64,000 bases of DNA. Source: Tenacibaculum singaporense (GTDB lineage Bacteria; Bacteroidota; Bacteroidia; Flavobacteriales; Flavobacteriaceae). The translations under genes were made by a program, and so were the position numbers. The stretch spans positions 682,001-746,000 of the forward strand of contig NZ_CP032548.1 in the NCBI RefSeq assembly GCF_003867015.1, read 5' to 3'. Every line of letters begins with the position of its first letter. Positions within the stretch are counted from its first letter, which is position 1. The notes under the pieces are model-generated. The model was not told the DNA's origin and did no database searches. It saw only the letters and a list, made by a program, of their open reading frames with translations. Of the stretch, positions 15,358 through 25,406 are shown in pieces.

Positions 15358-17636
15358 TGACAGAGAAGAAAACAACAAATTTTAGTAAGTACATTAAATG
15401 GTTTTGGGGTATCATTTTAGGAGGATTTCTATTTGTTTGCCTGCTTTTTTTACTAGCTTCTTGGGGAGTGTTTGGAGCGCTACCTACTTTTGAGGAGTTA
15501 GAAAACCCAGAAAATAACTTAGCCACAGAAATTATTTCATCAGATGGTAAAACTCTAGGGAAATATGCTGTTGAAAATAGAACACCTATAAAGTACAAAG
15601 ACATACCAGAGAGTATGGTAAAAGCACTAGTAGCAACAGAAGATGAGCGCTTTTATGAACATTCAGGAATTGACTTTAGAGGAACAGCAAGAGCCGTTTT
15701 AAAACCAGGAAGTGGAGGAGCGAGTACAATAACCCAACAGCTAGCAAAAATGTTGTTCACAGGAAAAGCTTCTCGAAATATTTTCAAAAGAGTACTTCAA
15801 AAGGTAAAAGAATGGGTAGTAGCTGTAAAGCTAGAACGCCAATATACCAAAGAAGAGATCATAACCATGTATTTAAATAAATATGATTTCTTAAATCAAG
15901 CAGTAGGTGTTCGTTCAGCAGCTAGAATTTATTTTGGAAAAGAACCAAAAGAGTTGGATGTAGAAGAATCTGCAATGCTAGTAGGAATGCTTAAAAATTC
16001 TTCTCTTTTTAATCCTTTAAGGAGAAAAGAGATGGTAAAGCAACGAAGAAATGTTGTTTTAAAACAAATGAATAGAAATGGGTTTATCACTCAGCAACAA
16101 AAAGACTCATTACAAAAGTTAGGTTTAGGGCTTAATATAAATAGAGAGGGGCATAGTGATGGTTTAGCTACATACTTTAGAGAACACTTGAGAAGCATCT
16201 TGAAAGAATGGGTAAAAGAACATCCGAAGCCAAACGGAGAAGAGTATAATATTTATAGAGATGGATTAAAAATTTATACAACGATAGACTCTCGTATGCA
16301 AAAATATGCAGAAGAAGCTGTGTATGAACACATGGCCAACCTTCAAACATATTTTGATAAAGAACAAAAAAGAAATAAAAATGCTCCTTTCTATGACATA
16401 AACAAAAAGGAAATAGAGAAAATTATAAGAAGAGCAAAACAAAATTCAGACCGTTATAAGCAAATGAAAGCTGCTGGCAAGTCTGAAAAAGAAATAGATA
16501 AAGTATTTAATACAGCTACTGATATGCGTATTTTCACATGGAAAGGTGAACGCGATACGGTAATGACACCTTATGATTCAATACGTCATTATAAATATTT
16601 CTTACGTTCAGGTTTGGTATCTATTGAGCCTCAAACAGGTCATATTAAAGCTTGGGTTGGAGGAATAAACCACAGGTATTTTAAATATGATGCAGTAGAG
16701 CAACAAAAACGTCAAGTAGGTTCTACATTTAAACCTTTTGTATATGCAACAGCAATTAATCAGTTAAAAATGTCACCATGTGATAAGTTGCCAAATACAC
16801 CATATACTATTCCAAAGGAAAAATATGGAATGCCAGAAGATTGGACACCTAAAAATGCAGGAGGTAAATATGGAGGAGAACTTACGTTAAAAGAAGCCCT
16901 AGCAAAATCAATAAACGTAATTACAGCACAATTAATTGATAAAGTTTCACCTATAAATGTAGTTAGACTTGCAGAATCTTCAGGGATAACATCTAAATTA
17001 GAGGCAAATCCGTCTATTGCATTAGGAGCAATTGATTTATCATTATTAGAAATGGTAAGTGCTTATTCAACATTTGCTAATAAAGGACTACGTGTAAGTC
17101 CTTTAATGATTACCCGAATAGAAGATAAAAATGGAACTGTTTTAGAGGAGTTTGTACCAGAAACAAAAGAGGTATTAAGTGAAGAGTCTGCTTATGTAAT
17201 TTTAGACTTAATGCAAGGGGTAACAAAGTTAGGATCAGGAGCACGTTTAAGATCAACTTGGACTTCAGCAGGTGATGCAGCAACAGGCTTTCCTTATAAA
17301 TTTACCAATCCTATTGCAGGTAAAACGGGTACAACACAAAACCAATCAGATGGATGGTTTATGGGGATTGTTCCTAACTTAGCAACAGGTGTTTGGACAG
17401 GGGGAGAAGATAGAGCTACACACTTTGCAGGGTTAAAGTATGGTCAAGGAGCAACAATGTCGCTACCAACATGGGCTATATTCATGAGAAAATGTTATGA
17501 AGATAAAACATTAGAGATTAGTCAAGAAAGTTTTGAAAAACCTAAAGATATAAGTATAAACCTAGACTGTTCAAAAGCTGAGGAACCAAAAGAAGGAGAG
17601 GAAGAAGAAACAGCGCCAGACGATACAGATTTTTAG
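15357..17636 (+). CDS. Class A penicillin-binding protein (PBP1A type)
   Basis: A 759-residue bifunctional peptidoglycan synthase. One N-terminal membrane helix (about 16-38) is followed by the GT51 glycosyltransferase domain with ATEDERFYEHSGID (catalytic Glu95), GASTITQQLAK and TKEEIITMYLNK. The transpeptidase domain has all three motifs: STFK (Ser456, Lys459), SIN (518-520) and KTG (656-658). It polymerises and crosslinks glycan strands in the periplasm. The acidic C-terminal tail is disordered. The start overlaps the stop of gldH, so expression is coupled to ricT and gldH. Confidence 0.95.
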   Translation: MTEKKTTNFSKYIKWFWGIILGGFLFVCLLFLLASWGVFGALPTFEELENPENNLATEIISSDGKTLGKYAVENRTPIKYKDIPESMVKALVATEDERFYEHSGIDFRGTARAVLKPGSGGASTITQQLAKMLFTGKASRNIFKRVLQKVKEWVVAVKLERQYTKEEIITMYLNKYDFLNQAVGVRSAARIYFGKEPKELDVEESAMLVGMLKNSSLFNPLRRKEMVKQRRNVVLKQMNRNGFITQQQKDSLQKLGLGLNINREGHSDGLATYFREHLRSILKEWVKEHPKPNGEEYNIYRDGLKIYTTIDSRMQKYAEEAVYEHMANLQTYFDKEQKRNKNAPFYDINKKEIEKIIRRAKQNSDRYKQMKAAGKSEKEIDKVFNTATDMRIFTWKGERDTVMTPYDSIRHYKYFLRSGLVSIEPQTGHIKAWVGGINHRYFKYDAVEQQKRQVGSTFKPFVYATAINQLKMSPCDKLPNTPYTIPKEKYGMPEDWTPKNAGGKYGGELTLKEALAKSINVITAQLIDKVSPINVVRLAESSGITSKLEANPSIALGAIDLSLLEMVSAYSTFANKGLRVSPLMITRIEDKNGTVLEEFVPETKEVLSEESAYVILDLMQGVTKLGSGARLRSTWTSAGDAATGFPYKFTNPIAGKTGTTQNQSDGWFMGIVPNLATGVWTGGEDRATHFAGLKYGQGATMSLPTWAIFMRKCYEDKTLEISQESFEKPKDISINLDCSKAEEPKEGEEEETAPDDTDF

Positions 17637-17691
17637 TATATTATAAGATGTTTAATCACTTAGTGAGTAAAGCTTAAAAACAACAACTATA

Positions 17692-18393
17692 ATGATAAAT
17701 AAAAAAGTAAATAACGTACAAGAAGCATTGCAAGGTGTGCAAGATGGAATGACCTTTATGTTAGGAGGGTTCGGTTTATGCGGAATACCTGAAAATGCTA
17801 TTGCTGAGTTAGTAAAAATAGGAGTAAAAGATGTTACTTGTATTTCTAATAACGCAGGAGTTGATGATTTTGGCTTAGGGTTGTTATTGCAAAATCGTCA
17901 AATAAAGAAAATGATTTCTTCTTACGTAGGAGAAAATGATGAATTTGAGCGTCAAATGTTGTCTGGAGAATTAGAAGTAGAATTAACACCTCAAGGAACT
18001 TTAGCCGAAAAATGTAGAGCAGCACAAGCAGGATTTCCAGCATTTTACACTCCAGCAGGTTACGGAACGGAAGTAGCAGAAGGAAAAGAAACTCGTGAGT
18101 TTGACGGAAAAATGTATGTATTAGAACCAGCATTTAAAGCAGACTTTGCTTTTGTAAAGGCATGGAAAGGTGATGCTGCTGGAAACTTAATTTTCAAAGG
18201 AACTTCAAGAAACTTTAACCCAAATATGTGTGGAGCAGCTACTATTACGGTTGCTGAGGTTGAGGAGTTAGTCCCAGTAGGAGAATTAGACCCAAATCAA
18301 ATTCATATTCCAGGAATTTTTGTACAACGCATTTTCCAAGGAGAAAAGTATGAGAAGAGAATTGAGCAACGAACTGTAAGACAAAGAAGCTAG
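17692..18393 (+). CDS. scoA: 3-oxoacid CoA-transferase subunit A
   Basis: A 233-residue subunit of the SCOT type, which moves CoA from succinyl-CoA to acetoacetate or similar 3-oxoacids. [13 protein letters not shown] near residue 25 and [19 protein letters not shown] are family signatures. The next gene, two bases on, is subunit B with the catalytic glutamate, so the pair makes the complete enzyme. It is presumably cytoplasmic and used in ketone-body or branched-chain catabolism; the exact acyl pair cannot be told from sequence. Confidence 0.92.
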   Translation: MINKKVNNVQEALQGVQDGMTFMLGGFGLCGIPENAIAELVKIGVKDVTCISNNAGVDDFGLGLLLQNRQIKKMISSYVGENDEFERQMLSGELEVELTPQGTLAEKCRAAQAGFPAFYTPAGYGTEVAEGKETREFDGKMYVLEPAFKADFAFVKAWKGDAAGNLIFKGTSRNFNPNMCGAATITVAEVEELVPVGELDPNQIHIPGIFVQRIFQGEKYEKRIEQRTVRQRS

Positions 18394-18395
18394 TT

Positions 18396-19049
18396 ATGTT
18401 AGATAAAAACGGAATAGCGAAGAGAATCGCAAAAGAAGTAAAAAACGGATATTATGTAAATCTTGGTATCGGAATTCCAACATTAGTAGCCAACTTTGTT
18501 CGTGATGATATTGAGGTAGAATTTCAATCAGAAAATGGAGTATTAGGTATGGGGCCTTTTCCTTTTGAAGGAGAAGAGGATGCTGATATTATCAATGCAG
18601 GAAAACAAACTATAACAACTATGCCAGGAGCTAGTTTTTTTGATTCTGCTACTAGCTTTTCAATGATTCGTGGGAAGCATGTTCACTTAACTATTTTAGG
18701 AGCTATGGAAGTAGCTGAAAATGGAGATATAGCAAACTGGAAAATACCAGGAAAAATGGTGAAAGGTATGGGGGGAGCAATGGATTTAGTAGCCTCTGCC
18801 GACAACATTATTGTAGCAATGATGCATACTAATAAAAGAGGAGAATCGAAGTTACTTAAAAAATGCTCATTACCATTAACAGGTGTAGGTTGTGTAACCA
18901 AAATTGTAACAAACCTAGCGGTATTAGAAATTAAAGACAATAAATTTCACTTATTAGAAAGAGCTCCAGGAGTATCTGTAGAAGAAATTCAAGCAGCTAC
19001 AGAAGGAACTTTAGTAGTCGAAGGAGACATTCCAGAAATGGATATTTAA
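18396..19049 (+). CDS. scoB: 3-oxoacid CoA-transferase subunit B
   Basis: A 217-residue subunit carrying the catalytic glutamate (Glu46) in the SENGVLGMG motif, where the covalent glutamyl-CoA intermediate forms. VNLGIGIPTLVANF and the closing VSVEEIQAATEGTLVV are family hallmarks. It starts two bases after the stop of scoA, an operon of two, and ends with a strong terminator. Confidence 0.93.
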   Translation: MLDKNGIAKRIAKEVKNGYYVNLGIGIPTLVANFVRDDIEVEFQSENGVLGMGPFPFEGEEDADIINAGKQTITTMPGASFFDSATSFSMIRGKHVHLTILGAMEVAENGDIANWKIPGKMVKGMGGAMDLVASADNIIVAMMHTNKRGESKLLKKCSLPLTGVGCVTKIVTNLAVLEIKDNKFHLLERAPGVSVEEIQAATEGTLVVEGDIPEMDI

Positions 19050-19072
19050 CAAAATTATAGGATTTAAAAAAG

Positions 19073-19099
19073 ACGTAAAGCACTATGCTTTACGTTTTT
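19073..19099 (+). terminator. Terminator after scoB
   Basis: ACGTAAAGCA pairs with TGCTTTACGT around CTA, followed by T residues. Confidence 0.9.
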
Positions 19100-19115
19100 G
19101 TATTTTAAGAAATAG

Positions 19116-19877
19116 ATGAAAATAATCTCATACAACGTAAACGGAATTAGAGCAGCATTAAAAAAAGGGTTTATCGATTGGTTACAAGCAGCGAACCCTG
19201 ATGTAATATGTATTCAAGAAACCAAAGCTCATAAAGAACAATTAGATGTAACTGAGTTTGAAAACGCTGGATATCCATACCATTATTGGTTTTCAGCAGA
19301 GAAAAAAGGGTATTCATCAGTAGCAATTTTTTGTAAAGAAGAACCAAACCATGTAGAGTATGGTACAGGAATAGAATCTATGGATTTTGAAGGAAGAAAT
19401 CTTCGTGTAGATTTCGATGAGGTCTCTGTAATGAGTATGTATTTACCTTCAGGAACTAATAGTGCTCGATTAGACTATAAGTTCAACTACATGGATGAAA
19501 TCTTAACCTATGCTACAGAGTTAAGAAAAGAAATTCCTAACTTGGTTATTTGTGGAGATTACAACATCTGTCATGAAGAAATAGATATTCACAACCCAAA
19601 AATGAAAGGAGTATCTGGGTTTTTACCAGAAGAGCGTGAATGGCTAGGGAAGTTTATCAATAGTGGATTTATTGATAGTTTTCGCCATTTACACCCAGAA
19701 AAACAAGAGTATTCTTGGTGGAGTTATCGAGCAAATGCAAGAGCAAATAACAAAGGTTGGCGTATTGATTATAACATGGTAACCGAACCATTAAAAGATA
19801 AAATTTCAAGAGCATATATTTTACCAGAAGCAAAACATTCTGATCATTGCCCAATTGCAGTTGAATTAGATTTATAA
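19116..19877 (+). CDS. xth: Exodeoxyribonuclease III / AP endonuclease
   Basis: A 253-residue enzyme of the exonuclease-endonuclease-phosphatase fold used in base-excision repair. Seen are ISYNVNGIRAA at the start (Asn7), IQETKA with the metal ligand Glu35, GDYNICHEEIDIHNPK, WWSYRANARANNKGWRIDY and the C-terminal HSDHCP with Asp243 and His244. Its stop is seven bases before the lytic transglycosylase gene, so these are probably cotranscribed. Confidence 0.95.
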   Translation: MKIISYNVNGIRAALKKGFIDWLQAANPDVICIQETKAHKEQLDVTEFENAGYPYHYWFSAEKKGYSSVAIFCKEEPNHVEYGTGIESMDFEGRNLRVDFDEVSVMSMYLPSGTNSARLDYKFNYMDEILTYATELRKEIPNLVICGDYNICHEEIDIHNPKMKGVSGFLPEEREWLGKFINSGFIDSFRHLHPEKQEYSWWSYRANARANNKGWRIDYNMVTEPLKDKISRAYILPEAKHSDHCPIAVELDL

Positions 19878-19884
19878 AACCAAC

Positions 19885-21393
19885 ATGAAGAAATTACTAA
19901 CACTACTACTTTTTACAACTTCAATTTTTGCACAACAACCTGTTGATAGCTTATTCGTAGCTAAAGACAGTATTGATGTCGTGGTAAATGACTCTATAAA
20001 CTTAGCGCAAAACCAAGAGCTATTTTCTACAGAAGATTTAAAGATGATTGATAGCTTATTGATTGAAGAAAAATTTAATTCATCGTTGTTTGACAGTATT
20101 CAATATGTAATTAATGATAAAGATATTTTAGGAAATACAACCACAATTCTAACAACTGATTTATTAAAGAAAAGATTACAAGATTTAAATGTAAAAACGC
20201 CGTTTCATTTAGAGTATAATCCTGCGTTAGAAAAAGTAATAAACAGTTACTTAAAATACCGAAAAAAATACTACCCAGCATTAATGGCTCGTGCTCAATA
20301 TTACTTTCCAATGTTTGAGCAATACTTAGATCAATACGACATTCCGTTAGAGATGAAATATTTGGCTATAGTTGAGTCAGCGTTAAGACCAGACGCTCGT
20401 TCTTGGGTAGGAGCTACAGGTTTATGGCAGTTTATGTATGGAACAGGTGTTCAGTTTGATTTGAAAGTAAATTCGTATGTAGATGAACGTCAAGATCCAG
20501 TAAAATCAACAAAAGCAGCTTGTCAATATTTAAGTCAACTATATAAAATTTTTGGTGATTGGGATTTAGCTTTAGCAGCATATAATTCAGGTCCAGGAAA
20601 TGTATCAAAGGCAATAAAACGTTCTGGAGGATATAAAAATTATTGGAATATTCGCCCTTTTTTACCTCGTGAAACAGCAGGGTATGTACCAGCGTTTTAT
20701 GCAACGATGTATATTTTTGAGTATGCAGAAAAGCACCATATTTACCCTGAAGCACCGAAAATCTTCAATTTTGAAACAGATACAGTTCGTGTAAAAAGAA
20801 CCATTAGTTTTGATCAGATTTCAGAAAAAACAGGGATAGATTCTGATTTATTAGCGTTTCTAAACCCGTCGTATAAGCTAGATATTATTCCATATGTAAA
20901 AGAAAAAAATTATGCAGTTCGATTACCTCGAAGAAACTTAATGGACTTCTTAGAAAAGGAAAAAGAAATTTATGCCCTGGCAAATGAAGATGATGCTAAA
21001 AGAGAGAAACCATTACCAAAGTACTTCGAAATGGATAAACGTATTCGTTACAGAGTTCGAAGTGGAGATTATTTAGGTAAAATAGCTAATAAATTTGGAG
21101 TACGAGTAAGTGATATTAAACGTTGGAATGGTTTACGAACTCACCATTTAAAAATAGGTCAAAGATTAAGTATTTATCCTAAGAGAATGGCTGTTCCAAA
21201 AAAGGTTTCGAAGAAAAAATATAAAGCACCAACAGGTAAGCATGAGGTGTATGTTGTTAAAGAAGGAGATTCATTATGGACCATCTCAAAAAAGTACCCA
21301 TCAGTTTCTGTTGAAGAAATTAAAAAATGGAACAATATTTGGAGTGTTAAGAGTTTGAAACCAGGAATGAAACTTAAAATATTTAAAAGCTAA
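19885..21393 (+). CDS. MltD-like lytic transglycosylase with two LysM domains
   Basis: A 502-residue secreted protein. Signal peptide MKKLLTLLLFTTSIFAQ, then an acidic linker, then an SLT domain with the catalytic Glu164 in AIVESALRPDARS, GLWQFM and AAYNSGPGNVSKAI. Two LysM peptidoglycan-binding repeats follow at about 388-431 (YRVRSGDYLGKIANKF) and 455-501 (YVVKEGDSLWTISKKY). Such enzymes cleave glycan strands with formation of 1,6-anhydro ends. It lies between xth and a DUF4837 lipoprotein gene, an order I recall from other Flavobacteriaceae. Confidence 0.92.
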   Translation: MKKLLTLLLFTTSIFAQQPVDSLFVAKDSIDVVVNDSINLAQNQELFSTEDLKMIDSLLIEEKFNSSLFDSIQYVINDKDILGNTTTILTTDLLKKRLQDLNVKTPFHLEYNPALEKVINSYLKYRKKYYPALMARAQYYFPMFEQYLDQYDIPLEMKYLAIVESALRPDARSWVGATGLWQFMYGTGVQFDLKVNSYVDERQDPVKSTKAACQYLSQLYKIFGDWDLALAAYNSGPGNVSKAIKRSGGYKNYWNIRPFLPRETAGYVPAFYATMYIFEYAEKHHIYPEAPKIFNFETDTVRVKRTISFDQISEKTGIDSDLLAFLNPSYKLDIIPYVKEKNYAVRLPRRNLMDFLEKEKEIYALANEDDAKREKPLPKYFEMDKRIRYRVRSGDYLGKIANKFGVRVSDIKRWNGLRTHHLKIGQRLSIYPKRMAVPKKVSKKKYKAPTGKHEVYVVKEGDSLWTISKKYPSVSVEEIKKWNNIWSVKSLKPGMKLKIFKS

Positions 21394-21421
21394 AAAAAAC
21401 AACTACTAAACACCATAAACT

Positions 21422-22414
21422 ATGAATAAACTAATAGCATTATTTGCCCTGATTTTTATAACAGTTTCGTGTAAAAATAAAGGAGGGAAGAGCGACTATA
21501 TTTTACCAACATCAAATGGAAATACTAATAAAATATTGGTAGTAATCAAAGGAAATGATTGGGAGGGTAAAATTGGAGACGAAATTCGCTCTGTTTTTGG
21601 AGAACATCAAGTAGGTTTACCGCAACCTGAAACATTGCTTTCTGTGAGTCAGATAGACCCTGTTGGGTTTAATGGGTTTATGAGGCATGCAAAAGCAGTT
21701 TTAATTCTTAGAGAAGGAGAGAAAGAAAAAATTGAGGTAGAAAAAAATAAATATGCTGATCCTCAGATATTAGTTTATGCAACAGCCAAAAGCAAAGGAG
21801 ATTTAGTAGATTTAATTCGTAACAGAGGAAAAGAAATAATTAAGTTATTTAAAGATGAAGATGTAAAGTTTACTCAGAGAATCTTTAAGAAAGAAAAACT
21901 AGATGAAAGTAAATTTGAAACAATTAAAAACTTAGGGATTACATTAACTATTCCTGAAAGATTTAGACTTGTTGAAGATACTGGAGACTTTTTATGGTTG
22001 CGTCAACACTTAAAAAGTGGAATTGCAAGAGGCGATGGAACGAATAATATTTTAATATACAGTTATCCGTTAGAAGATGAAAGTAAAGTAGCTGATAACA
22101 TTACAAGAATGAGAGATACAATAGGTAAAAAATATATTCCAGGAAGTAAAGAAGGAATGCATATGATTACCGAACAAGCATATACGCCATTTACTTTTGA
22201 TGCAGAAATAGATGGAAAAAAAGCTTATGAAACAAGAGGTAAGTGGGAAGTGAAGAATGATTTCATGGCAGGTCCATTTATTAATTACTCGATAATTGAT
22301 AAAGAAAATAATCGCGTTATTGTTTTTGAAGGCTTTACCTATGCGCCATCAGTAAATAAAAGAGACTTTATTTTTGAGTTAGAAGCGATAGCAAAGTCGT
22401 TAAAAATCAAATAA
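21422..22414 (+). CDS. DUF4837-family lipoprotein
   Basis: A 330-residue protein with a lipoprotein signal (MNKLIALFALIFITVSC, Cys17). The body contains VVIKGNDWEGKIGDEIRSVF and ITLTIPERFRLVEDTGDFLW, which I recognise as DUF4837, a Bacteroidota family without known function. It follows the lytic transglycosylase with 28 bases between and closes the unit at a terminator, so a cell-wall-related role is possible but only by association. Confidence 0.75.
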   Translation: MNKLIALFALIFITVSCKNKGGKSDYILPTSNGNTNKILVVIKGNDWEGKIGDEIRSVFGEHQVGLPQPETLLSVSQIDPVGFNGFMRHAKAVLILREGEKEKIEVEKNKYADPQILVYATAKSKGDLVDLIRNRGKEIIKLFKDEDVKFTQRIFKKEKLDESKFETIKNLGITLTIPERFRLVEDTGDFLWLRQHLKSGIARGDGTNNILIYSYPLEDESKVADNITRMRDTIGKKYIPGSKEGMHMITEQAYTPFTFDAEIDGKKAYETRGKWEVKNDFMAGPFINYSIIDKENNRVIVFEGFTYAPSVNKRDFIFELEAIAKSLKIK

Positions 22415-22440
22415 AAAAGATAATACCATAAGAAACAAGT

Positions 22441-22472
22441 AAAAGCATTAAACGTAAGTTTGATGCTTTTTT
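22441..22472 (+). terminator. Terminator after the DUF4837 gene
   Basis: AAAGCATTAAAC pairs with GTTTGATGCTTT (one wobble pair) and ends in six T. Confidence 0.85.
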
Positions 22473-22508
22473 GTTATATTTGATTGACAACCAAAACTTT
22501 ATAATCTT

Positions 22509-23009
22509 ATGAAATTTAATTTTTTAATCACAGCAATTGCCGCATTAATACCTATGGTAATGGGTTTTATTTGGTATGGACCTATGCTTTTTAAGAATGC
22601 ATGGATGAAAGAGGTCGGTTTTACCGATGAATCTATGAAGGGTTCAAATATGGGACTCATTTTTGGCTTAGCTTATGTATTTAGTTTTTTGTTAGCTTTT
22701 ATTTTACAAACGTTAGTAATCCATCAATGGGGAGTACAATCAACCTTAATGGGAGAAGCAGGTTTTATGGAACAAACAGGAGGAGCCTATGCTTACTTTC
22801 AAGAATTTATGGCAAACTTTGGAGATCGATTTAGAACATTTAAACACGGAGCTCTTCACGGAACTATGATAGGTTTACTAATTGGTTTACCTATTTTAGC
22901 TACTCAAGCACTGTTTGAAAGAAAAAGCGTTAAATATGTAGCTATTAATGCTGGGTATTGGATTATTACGTTAGCCTTAATGGGAGGAGTTATTTGTCAA
23001 TGGGCATAA
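22509..23009 (+). CDS. DUF1761-domain membrane protein
   Basis: The product has 166 residues. Four hydrophobic segments (about 5-22, 48-72, 116-135, 143-165) and the opening ALIPMVMGFIWYGPMLFKNAWM match DUF1761, a family of small integral membrane proteins of unknown function. A TATATTTG element at 22475-22482 may be its -7 box, with a leader of about 20 bases. Single-gene unit bounded by terminators on both sides. Confidence 0.75.
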   Translation: MKFNFLITAIAALIPMVMGFIWYGPMLFKNAWMKEVGFTDESMKGSNMGLIFGLAYVFSFLLAFILQTLVIHQWGVQSTLMGEAGFMEQTGGAYAYFQEFMANFGDRFRTFKHGALHGTMIGLLIGLPILATQALFERKSVKYVAINAGYWIITLALMGGVICQWA

Positions 23010-23032
23010 TAAATCTCCATAATAATATATTC

Positions 23033-23065
23033 AAAAGCATCAATTTTTAAATTGATGCTTTTTTT
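23033..23065 (+). terminator. Terminator after the DUF1761 gene
   Basis: AAAAGCATCAATT pairs with AATTGATGCTTTT around TTTA, with a further T run. Confidence 0.9.
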
Positions 23066-23123
23066 ATGTAACAAAAAACTGTAGAAAAAGACAAATAAGA
23101 TAATCAACCAAATACAAAACCAA

Positions 23124-24596
23124 ATGATTGCACATTTTTTAAAGTTAGAATGGAAGCAGTTTTTTCGCTCTTCTTATTTCGGAAAAAGTATTGCATTAAA
23201 AATTATCATGGGATTTTTTGCATTGTATATGCTAGTTTCATTTTTAATGATAGGAATAGGAGGATACTTTTTCATTAAAAAAGAATACCCAAATACAGAT
23301 CCACTTTTTTTTGTTAATGGATTTCTTGTTTTTTTATTAATTGGAGATTTAATTTTTCGCTATTTAATGCAAAAATTACCAGTATTAAACATCAAGCCAT
23401 TTCTAAACTTACCAGTAAAAAAAGAAAAACTTGTTCATTTTGTATTAGGAAAATCAGCTTTATCATTCTTCAATATAATGCCATTGTTTTTTTATGTGCC
23501 TTTTTCAATAGTGTTAATGGGGCAAGGATACAATGCCATGGGAGTTTTAGGGTGGTTGTTTTTAATGATTATGCTAGTATTAAGTGCTAACTATGTTAAC
23601 TTTTTAATCAATAAAAACAATTATGCATTAGGAGTAATGATTGCTGTACTAGCGATATTGTTTTTGGGAAATAAATACCAGCTGTTTAACGTAAACGATG
23701 TGTTTGCTCCTGTTTTTCAATCGGTATATAACTTTCCTGCTATGTCATTAATAGGAGTGGTTTTGTTGGTAGGGCTATACTATGTAAACTTTAAACTCTT
23801 AAGAGAAAAAGCATATTTAGATGATGCTATAAAAAGTAAAGAAGAAGTAGCCAAGGAATCTGATTTATCTTTTGTTGATAGGTTGGGAGATGTAGCACCA
23901 TTTATTAAAAACGATATTCGCCAAATTTGGAGGAATAAACGTACAAAAACAGTATTCTTTATGTCGTTTATATTTCTTTTTTACGGAGCTATCTTCTTTG
24001 GTGAAGAAACATATCGAGAGAAAATGCCAGCTTTCTTAGTATTTGCAGCAATTTTTGTAACGGGAGGTTTTACATTGAATTATGGACAGTTTATCCCAGC
24101 ATGGGATAGTGAGTATTACAACATGCTTATGAGTCAGAATATTCGTTATCGAAAATTCTTAGAAAGCAAGTGGTATTTAATGGTTGTAATGTCAGGAGCA
24201 TTGTACTTGTTAAGTATCCCTTATATTTATTTCTATGGATTAGATATTTTTTTAATGATAACCGCTGGGGCAATATTTAATATTGGATTTAATTCACTCT
24301 TTTTACTATTTGCAGGATCTTTTAACCGAAAACGTATTGACCTGAATAAAAGTGGGTTTTCAAACTATCAAGGTACGAGTGCAACACAATTTTTAATAAT
24401 TATTCCAATAATGGGGGTTCCTATGTTTCTGTTTTGGATTTTCAACAAGTTTGTAAGTTTCAATGCAGGTGTTTTAGCAATTGCAATTGCTGGAGCTTTA
24501 GCCTTAGCATTCAAAAACTACTTTATGAACATTATAGAAAAAAGATATATTAAAAGTAAGTACGCATCAATACACGCATTCAGCCAAAAATCATAA
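23124..24596 (+). CDS. DUF5687-like ABC transporter permease
   Basis: A 490-residue protein with about twelve hydrophobic helices in two groups separated by a cytoplasmic stretch (residues 230-270). It lies 20 bases ahead of the ABC ATPase gene, so it is the membrane half of an ABC-2-like exporter. The opening HFLKLEWKQFFRSSYFGKSI is, as I recall, typical of DUF5687 proteins. The transported substrate is unknown. Confidence 0.75.
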   Translation: MIAHFLKLEWKQFFRSSYFGKSIALKIIMGFFALYMLVSFLMIGIGGYFFIKKEYPNTDPLFFVNGFLVFLLIGDLIFRYLMQKLPVLNIKPFLNLPVKKEKLVHFVLGKSALSFFNIMPLFFYVPFSIVLMGQGYNAMGVLGWLFLMIMLVLSANYVNFLINKNNYALGVMIAVLAILFLGNKYQLFNVNDVFAPVFQSVYNFPAMSLIGVVLLVGLYYVNFKLLREKAYLDDAIKSKEEVAKESDLSFVDRLGDVAPFIKNDIRQIWRNKRTKTVFFMSFIFLFYGAIFFGEETYREKMPAFLVFAAIFVTGGFTLNYGQFIPAWDSEYYNMLMSQNIRYRKFLESKWYLMVVMSGALYLLSIPYIYFYGLDIFLMITAGAIFNIGFNSLFLLFAGSFNRKRIDLNKSGFSNYQGTSATQFLIIIPIMGVPMFLFWIFNKFVSFNAGVLAIAIAGALALAFKNYFMNIIEKRYIKSKYASIHAFSQKS

Positions 24597-24616
24597 TCAA
24601 CCAAAAACTAAGTAAA

Positions 24617-25312
24617 ATGATATTTATACATAATATTTCAAAAACATACGGAAGTACACAGGTTTTAAACCTAGAAGAGTTAAGAATACCCAGCGGACAA
24701 TCTTTTGGGTTAGTAGGGAATAATGGAGCAGGAAAAACAACCTTGTTTAACTTGCTGTTAGATTTAATTAGACCTACAACAGGAGAGATTGTAAATAATG
24801 AAGTAATTGTAAACAAAAGTGAGAACTGGAAAACGTTCACAGGTTCGTTTATAGATGAAACTTTTTTAATAGGGTACTTAACACCTGAAGAATATTTTGA
24901 TTTTGTTGGAGATTTACGTGGAATGAATAAAGCTGACGTAAAAGCTTTCTTAGCTCAATTTGATGAGTTTTTTAATGATGAAATTTTAGGAAAGAAAAAA
25001 TACTTACGAAGCTTAAGTAAAGGAAACCAAAAAAAAGTAGGTATTGTAGCTGCAATGATGGGGAATCCGCAAGTGGTAATTTTAGATGAACCTTTTGCAA
25101 ATTTAGACCCTACAACACAAATTCGACTTAAAAAAATAATCAAAAAACTAACAGAAAATAATGACGTAACTGTACTAGTTTCTAGTCACGATTTAAGTCA
25201 CGTAACTGAGGTTTGTGAGCGTATCGTAGTATTAGATAAAGGAAATATTGTAAAGGACATAAATACATCACAAGAGACCTTACAAGAGTTGGAAAGCTAT
25301 TTTTCTGCATAA
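24617..25312 (+). CDS. ABC transporter ATP-binding protein
   Basis: A 231-residue ATPase with Walker A GNNGAGKTT (34-42), the signature LSKGN (133-137) in place of LSGGQ, Walker B VVILDEP (153-159) and the switch His in SSHDLSH. It powers the permease encoded immediately upstream. The two-gene set looks like an ABC-2 exporter of the Bacteroidota type; the cargo cannot be inferred. Confidence 0.92.
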   Translation: MIFIHNISKTYGSTQVLNLEELRIPSGQSFGLVGNNGAGKTTLFNLLLDLIRPTTGEIVNNEVIVNKSENWKTFTGSFIDETFLIGYLTPEEYFDFVGDLRGMNKADVKAFLAQFDEFFNDEILGKKKYLRSLSKGNQKKVGIVAAMMGNPQVVILDEPFANLDPTTQIRLKKIIKKLTENNDVTVLVSSHDLSHVTEVCERIVVLDKGNIVKDINTSQETLQELESYFSA

Positions 25313-25317
25313 AACAA

Positions 25318-25350
25318 GGTAAAAATCATCTTATAATTATTATTTTTACC
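25318..25350 (+). terminator. Weak hairpin after the ABC ATPase gene
   Basis: GGTAAAAAT (25318-25326) and ATTTTTACC (25342-25350) can pair with a 15-base loop; TCTTT follows. The T run is short, so termination may be partial. Confidence 0.45.
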
Positions 25351-25406
25351 TCTTTACGTACAAAAAACACAATTATTACGTTGTTGTACTGTAAAAGTAA
25401 TAGTAT

